Shown here one piece after another: positions 24,180 to 26,953 of a DNA stretch of 26,953 bases. Position numbers and translations under genes: made by a program. This DNA is from JBDRHL01 sp043816955 (lineage in GTDB: Bacteria > Planctomycetota > Phycisphaerae > Sedimentisphaerales > CAYZTY01). The notes beneath the pieces are model-generated. The model was not told the DNA's origin and did not search any database. It saw only the letters and a program-made list of their open reading frames with translations. The DNA is taken from the NCBI GenBank assembly GCA_043816955.1, contig JBDRHL010000186.1, forward strand, positions 1 through 26,953, given 5' to 3'. Position 1 is the stretch's first letter; every line of letters starts with the position of its first letter.

Positions 24180-25001
24180 ATGATACTTATTGGCGAAAGA
24201 ATTAATGGAATGTTCACCGATGTCAAACAGGCTATAGCTGAAAAAAACAAAAAAGTCATCCAGGACCTGGCAGCCAAGCAAACCAAGGCAGGTGCTTCAT
24301 ATCTGGATGTCAATGTCGGCACCGCTGCCGCCGATCAGGCAGGCACTATGCAATGGCTTATCGAATCCATTCAGGAGGCCTGCCAGACCCCTTTATGTCT
24401 CGATTCACAAAAGCCGGATGTTATCGCAGCGGGCTTAAAAGTCGTAAAAACTGAAAACGGCCTTATTCTCAATTCCACCCCGCTGAATAGAAAAACAGAT
24501 GAGCAGATACTGGATAAATACCTCGATATGGCCCAAAAGGCAGGACCGAAGGCCTCTGTTATTACCCTTACAATGGATAAAAACGGCGTCCCTCAGGATA
24601 CCGACACGCGGGTTGCTATTGCCGCTGAAATTGTCTCGAAAGCAATTGAAAAAGGCTTTGACGCACAAAGATTGTTCGTTGACCCAATCGTTTTCCCCGT
24701 AAAAGTACCAAATGCCCAGAGCCAGCCCGGCAACATACTGTCGGCTATAGACCAGATAAAATTATTGGCCGACCCCGCACCGCATATTACCATCGGCCTT
24801 TCAAATCTCTCGCAGGGCACTACAGAAAGAAGCCTTATTGACCGTGTCTTTCTGGCGATGTGTATTTCGCGAGGCATGGATTCCGCTATCGTGAATGTAC
24901 TTGACAAAGACCTTGTAAATGTCGTGGCAACGGCGGAAATGCTTATGAATAAACAAATATATTCAGACAGCTTCCTGAGCGTTTTTCTAACGGCGAGATA
25001 A
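24180..25001 (+). CDS. acsE: Methyltetrahydrofolate:corrinoid iron-sulfur protein methyltransferase AcsE
   Basis: The 273-residue TIM-barrel enzyme moves the methyl group of 5-methyl-tetrahydrofolate to the Co(I) of CFeSP. The pterin-binding residues known from Moorella MeTr are all found: Asp75 (LDSQKPD), Asn98 (LILNST), Asp168 (FVDPIV) and Asn209 (GLSNLSQG), and the N-terminus carries LIGERING and LDVNVG. AGGAG lies seven bases before ATG 24180. It is the last gene of the operon; 64 bases separate it from acsD, the widest internal gap. Downstream lie a tRNA fragment and remnants, with no further plus-strand pathway gene. The protein is about ten residues longer than the Moorella enzyme. Confidence 0.95.
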   Translation: MILIGERINGMFTDVKQAIAEKNKKVIQDLAAKQTKAGASYLDVNVGTAAADQAGTMQWLIESIQEACQTPLCLDSQKPDVIAAGLKVVKTENGLILNSTPLNRKTDEQILDKYLDMAQKAGPKASVITLTMDKNGVPQDTDTRVAIAAEIVSKAIEKGFDAQRLFVDPIVFPVKVPNAQSQPGNILSAIDQIKLLADPAPHITIGLSNLSQGTTERSLIDRVFLAMCISRGMDSAIVNVLDKDLVNVVATAEMLMNKQIYSDSFLSVFLTAR

Positions 25002-25065
25002 GATAGCCTTTGTCGCTAAAAACATAAACGGCAGAGGGTAAGGCAAGGCTATTCGTGTAGGAGTA

Positions 25066-25090
25066 AGCGGGCGATGGGAATCGAACCTAT
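25066..25090 (-). pseudogene. 3' fragment of a tRNA gene (tRNA-Gly-like), likely attachment-site remnant
   Basis: On the minus strand the T-arm (GGTTCGATTCCCAT) is followed by the acceptor strand CGCCCGC and a T at the discriminator position, the pattern of bacterial tRNA-Gly, whose 5' end would be GCGGGCG. The 5' side of the T-stem (ATAGG) no longer pairs fully, and no D- or anticodon arm precedes it. So homology stops inside the T-arm, as expected at the att site left when an element integrates into a tRNA 3' end. Confidence 0.6.
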
Positions 25091-25116
25091 ATAGCCACCT
25101 AAAAAAGGCTATTTTT
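25091..25116 (+). terminator. Possible terminator of the Wood-Ljungdahl operon
   Basis: ATAGCC (25091-25096) pairs with GGCTAT (25107-25112) around an A-rich ten-base loop and runs into TTTTT. The stem is short. It is the only terminator-like structure between acsE and the next feature. The same words recur as ATAGCCTT (25003-25010) and AAGGCTAT (25045-25052), which can form an alternative long-loop stem. Confidence 0.35.
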
Positions 25117-25144
25117 AATGCCTTAAATGTGGTCTTGAATTCGA

Positions 25145-25166
25145 ATTGTAAAGAGGATTGTAAAGA
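25145..25166. repeat. Paired 10-bp direct repeat
   Basis: ATTGTAAAGA occurs exactly at 25145-25154 and 25157-25166, two bases apart. It lies some 60 bases from the tRNA fragment. Paired direct repeats of this size at such a place resemble arm-type binding sites of tyrosine integrases, though no integrase gene is in view. Apart from this, the tRNA fragment and the hairpin, I see nothing in the 250-base gap after acsE. Confidence 0.5.
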
Positions 25167-25251
25167 TTTGCCTTTTTTTAAGTGCCTATGGGAACAGCAC
25201 CCACCTTACCACAATGAACCTTCATCTTCGATGTTCCCTTTCTGTATATAA

Positions 25252-25491
25252 GCTGTATTTGAGAAATGGTACAGTAATTCTGCTTCAGAGCTAAGATTAT
25301 TGGGATTTGGGATATCAGGATTGGCGAAAGAAGGGAGTGGTCAAAAAGAATTATTTATAAATCCAGAAGAACAAAAACAGAAAAGGTTGGATAAGGTTTT
25401 TGACAGAATAAAGAATAAGTATGGAGACGCTGCAGTTAAAAGAGGGGGGTATTACCAATCCTCATTTTCATCAAGATTTTTAGGCTCATAA
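25252..25491 (+). pseudogene. dinB: Truncated C-terminus of a Y-family DNA polymerase IV (DinB)
   Basis: An open frame of about 79 codons, preceded by an in-frame stop at 25249, encodes FEKWYSNSASELRLLGFGIS followed by ELF, then QKRLDKVFDRIKNKYGDAAV. This is the pattern at the extreme C-terminus of DinB proteins: K-x-R-L-L-G-x-G-x-S-x-L, a linker with a beta-clamp-like L-F, and then R-L-D-x-x-x-D-x-I-x-x-K-Y-G. The polymerase domain itself (300 or more residues) is absent, and no proper start or ribosome binding site is visible. The last 15 residues (GGYYQSSFSSRFLGS) look unrelated. Its 3' end overlaps the opposite-strand small gene by 40 bases. I interpret it as a remnant left by a deletion or insertion. 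Confidence 0.6.
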
Positions 25492-25661
25492 GCCCCACAG
25501 AGAAACTTTTCCTCTCCCTGCTGAGCAGCCCTTGTCAAATTACACAGAATTTCTTCTCCTGTTAGCCTATCTTTTTTGCAAGTTGTGCATAGGTCGGGTT
25601 TAGGGATTAGGTCAGGATTAATCTCAGTCCCATCATCATTAAAATAATTGGAGTCATTCAT
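25452..25661 (-). CDS. Small Cys-containing hypothetical protein (69 residues)
   Basis: The protein begins MNDSNYFNDDGTEINPDLIP and holds four cysteines, Cys25 and Cys28 (LCTTCKK), then Cys40 (ILCNLTR) and Cys55 (FLCGAYE), so a small zinc-ribbon-like fold is possible. I recall similar short proteins with N-P-D-L-I-P-K-P and L-C-x-x-C-K-K annotated only as hypothetical. Its ATG at 25661 overlaps the end of the upstream 97-residue gene by eight bases, which implies coupled translation, and the two look like a fixed pair. Function unknown. Confidence 0.65.
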   Translation of the reverse strand: MNDSNYFNDDGTEINPDLIPKPDLCTTCKKDRLTGEEILCNLTRAAQQGEEKFLCGAYEPKNLDENEDW

Positions 25662-25947
25662 CTAAATATTTCTCCAAATAATCTGCCAAATTTTCCAATT
25701 GTCTTACAAGCTTGTTATTGTTCTTCTCGTGGTTAGAAATAAAGCAAATAGTCCCTATCAAATCTTCAAGCTCCAAGGGGTCCAGGTAGATATAATTCTT
25801 ACCTTCTTTTGAAACTACAGCAGAAATGGCCCTGTCGATATCTTCATCCATGATGTCACCTTTAACTGTCTCATGTAGTAGTTTCCTTTGAGACTCTGAA
25901 ATTGGGATTTCTATTTTTTCTTCCATATCTTCTATCTCTTCATCCAC
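25654..25947 (-). CDS. Small acidic hypothetical protein (97 residues)
   Basis: The protein is acidic and mostly helical in appearance: EIEDMEEKIEIPISESQRKL at the N-terminus, a central strand region YIYLDPLELEDLIGTICFIS and a C-terminal helix RQLENLADYLEKYL. No cysteine cluster, signal peptide or membrane segment is present. The start is probably GTG at 25947; an in-frame ATG at 25926 is the alternative, and neither has a strong ribosome binding site. It overlaps the next small gene by eight bases. I do not recognise the function; the gene pair could be accessory cargo of an integrated element. Confidence 0.6.
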   Translation of the reverse strand: MDEEIEDMEEKIEIPISESQRKLLHETVKGDIMDEDIDRAISAVVSKEGKNYIYLDPLELEDLIGTICFISNHEKNNNKLVRQLENLADYLEKYLDE

Positions 25948-25968
25948 ATTTTATAATTTTTTAATTCT

Positions 25969-26616
25969 TTATCTGCTCAAAGCTGAATACACTGCCTCTG
26001 CTATTACTAAATGTCCAGTACAATTAGGGTGAACTGGCTCTGGGCAGAAGGTGTCACTTTCATAATATTTCAATAATTTTGAAAATAATGCATGTGTTTC
26101 GACCCTCCTTGTTCGGTATTTCTGATGCATGTTTCTGACAACCGAAATATATTCTGGTATTAGATTCAGAACATCATGACGAATTGATGTTTTAGACTTT
26201 TCGTTGCTGATATAAAAAGGGTCGATAAGTAAAATCTTGCAGTTGGGAATTTTCTTTTTTATTTGTGACAAAATATCATCATAAGATGCCATAAATTTTT
26301 CCGGACTGACACCTTCAGGAGTGTTTGCCATATAACGGTGCAGGTCATTTATACCTATCTTGATAGAGAGCCAATCAGGTTTATGTCGAAGCACATCATC
26401 ATACCACCTGTTCTGAAGATCTTTAATCGTATTACCACCGATACCTTTATTAATTATCGTTATCCTCTTGGCAGGTTCACGAACTATCATAAAATCATTA
26501 AAAAACTTCACATAACCATTTCCCAGCGGTCTGTTTACATCTCTTCTGCCACAATCAGTAATACTGTCACCGATAAACAAAATACTTTCATTGTTTTTAA
26601 TTTTAACTGTCATCAT
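25969..26616 (-). CDS. SGNH/GDSL-family hydrolase, cytoplasmic
   Basis: The 215-residue protein shows the SGNH blocks: ILFIGDSITDCG with the nucleophile Ser18, NKGIGGNT with Gly60/61, KIGINDLH with Asn90, and PVHPNCTGH with the catalytic His196. The usual acid three residues before the His is Glu193 (E-P-V-H) in place of Asp. Such enzymes remove acyl groups from sugars, lipids or other esters; the substrate cannot be inferred. There is no signal peptide, so it should act inside the cell. ATG 26616 has AGGA eight bases upstream; a second ATG follows directly. It lies 24 bases after the flavin-reductase-like gene and 21 before the small hypothetical gene, consistent with one transcript. Confidence 0.88.
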   Translation of the reverse strand: MMTVKIKNNESILFIGDSITDCGRRDVNRPLGNGYVKFFNDFMIVREPAKRITIINKGIGGNTIKDLQNRWYDDVLRHKPDWLSIKIGINDLHRYMANTPEGVSPEKFMASYDDILSQIKKKIPNCKILLIDPFYISNEKSKTSIRHDVLNLIPEYISVVRNMHQKYRTRRVETHALFSKLLKYYESDTFCPEPVHPNCTGHLVIAEAVYSALSR

Positions 26617-26640
26617 GTTTTTTTTCCTGTTAGTGTGTAA

Positions 26641-26953
26641 TTATTTCTCATCAACATAGGTTGCCAATATTTCCCCAAAATACAGACTGTGAAAATCATC
26701 TTCTGGATAAAACTGTTTTTTTACTGCATCATCCAGAACATCTGGTATTAAATCATTTTTGTGCAGTGACCTGCATTCATAATTGATATGACATTCTTTA
26801 ATCATAGGAACATCAATCTCTTTAGATGCTATTTCTGTAAGATTCATCTCCTTGAATTTGTCATGGTCTCTGCCTGAAACCGTGCCGCAATACAAAGCAG
26901 TCTGAGCCAGTTCTTTTGAGGGAACATTTACGGTAAATTCTTCTATCTCCTCC
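26641..26953 (-). CDS. Flavin-reductase-family protein, partial (C-terminal 103 residues)
   Basis: The frame is open to the right edge, so the 5' part is missing. The visible protein includes EFTVNVPSKELAQTALYCGT, VSGRDHDKF, ECHINYECR and a C-terminal DFHSLYFGEILATYVDE. This is the second half of the flavin reductase / flavoredoxin-like split-barrel family (N-x-P plus C-G-x-x-S-G-R-D-x-D-K-F, then H-x-x-x-F-G-E-I), which binds FMN. The initiation site lies outside the window. It heads the minus-strand run towards the SGNH hydrolase. Confidence 0.8.
   Translation of the reverse strand, partial: EEIEEFTVNVPSKELAQTALYCGTVSGRDHDKFKEMNLTEIASKEIDVPMIKECHINYECRSLHKNDLIPDVLDDAVKKQFYPEDDFHSLYFGEILATYVDEK

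Noticed and set aside
25066..25090. A complete tRNA gene
   Set aside because: Only the T-arm 3' part and acceptor strand are recognisable; no anticodon or D-arm precedes it and the 5' acceptor strand is missing.

Overview
The window reads like the chromosome of an anaerobic, free-living bacterium, most likely a planctomycete of the Phycisphaerae/Sedimentisphaerales kind. The evidence is a PEP-CTERM protein, two pseudopilin-like proteins with the H-X9-DG motif, and large secreted proteins with dockerin-like D-x-D-x-D-G / W-L segments, all beside a complete bacterial-type acetyl-CoA synthase operon. No rRNA or other taxonomic marker is present, so the assignment is an inference.

Left block (minus strand, about 10.8 kb down to 0.3 kb). 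This looks like one long regulated locus for extracellular (probably polysaccharide) work. A GntR-HTH/LacI-type sensor regulator (9585-10736) sits behind a near-consensus promoter (10789-10817). It is followed by two tandemly duplicated pseudopilins (8696-9547 and 7809-8660), a 933-residue secreted multidomain protein (4913-7714), a PEP-CTERM-anchored single-domain protein (3826-4719) and a 1124-residue secreted glycoside-hydrolase-like protein (349-3723), ending at an intrinsic terminator (281-315). One beta-sandwich-like domain with a recurring F-x-A-x-E-G-x-x-Y motif occurs five times across the last three proteins. A partial gene (1-175), tentatively URO-D-like, runs off the left edge.

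Middle (10.75-12.15 kb). A 0.47 kb non-coding stretch holds small tandem repeats and a palindrome. A DUF3786-type gene (11222-11830, minus) follows, then a divergent promoter region whose plus-strand transcript has a folded, unexplained leader.

Right-centre block (plus strand, 12150-25001). This is a ten-gene operon for the carbonyl branch of the Wood-Ljungdahl pathway: cooC - cooF-like ferredoxin - FAD/NAD(P) oxidoreductase - cooS/acsA (CO dehydrogenase) - acsB (acetyl-CoA synthase) - acsC - RACo-type corrinoid activator - second cooC/acsF - acsD - acsE. From acsA onward the order is that of the clostridial acs cluster (for example Moorella). The cluster ligands of CooS, AcsB and AcsC, and the expected active-site residues of AcsE, are all present. 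Together these genes would take the methyl group from methyl-tetrahydrofolate via the corrinoid protein, reduce CO2 to CO, and make acetyl-CoA (or the reverse). The ferredoxin and flavoprotein could link CODH electrons to NAD(P)H. No methyl-branch gene (formate dehydrogenase, FTHFS, FolD, MetF) is in the window.

Right edge (25.0-26.95 kb). The sequence becomes visibly AT-richer. It begins with the 3' end of a tRNA-Gly-like gene, paired 10-base direct repeats and a truncated DNA polymerase IV (DinB) C-terminus, which suggests the scar or boundary of an integrated element. Four minus-strand genes follow: a flavin-reductase-family protein (cut by the window edge), an SGNH/GDSL hydrolase and two small hypothetical proteins.
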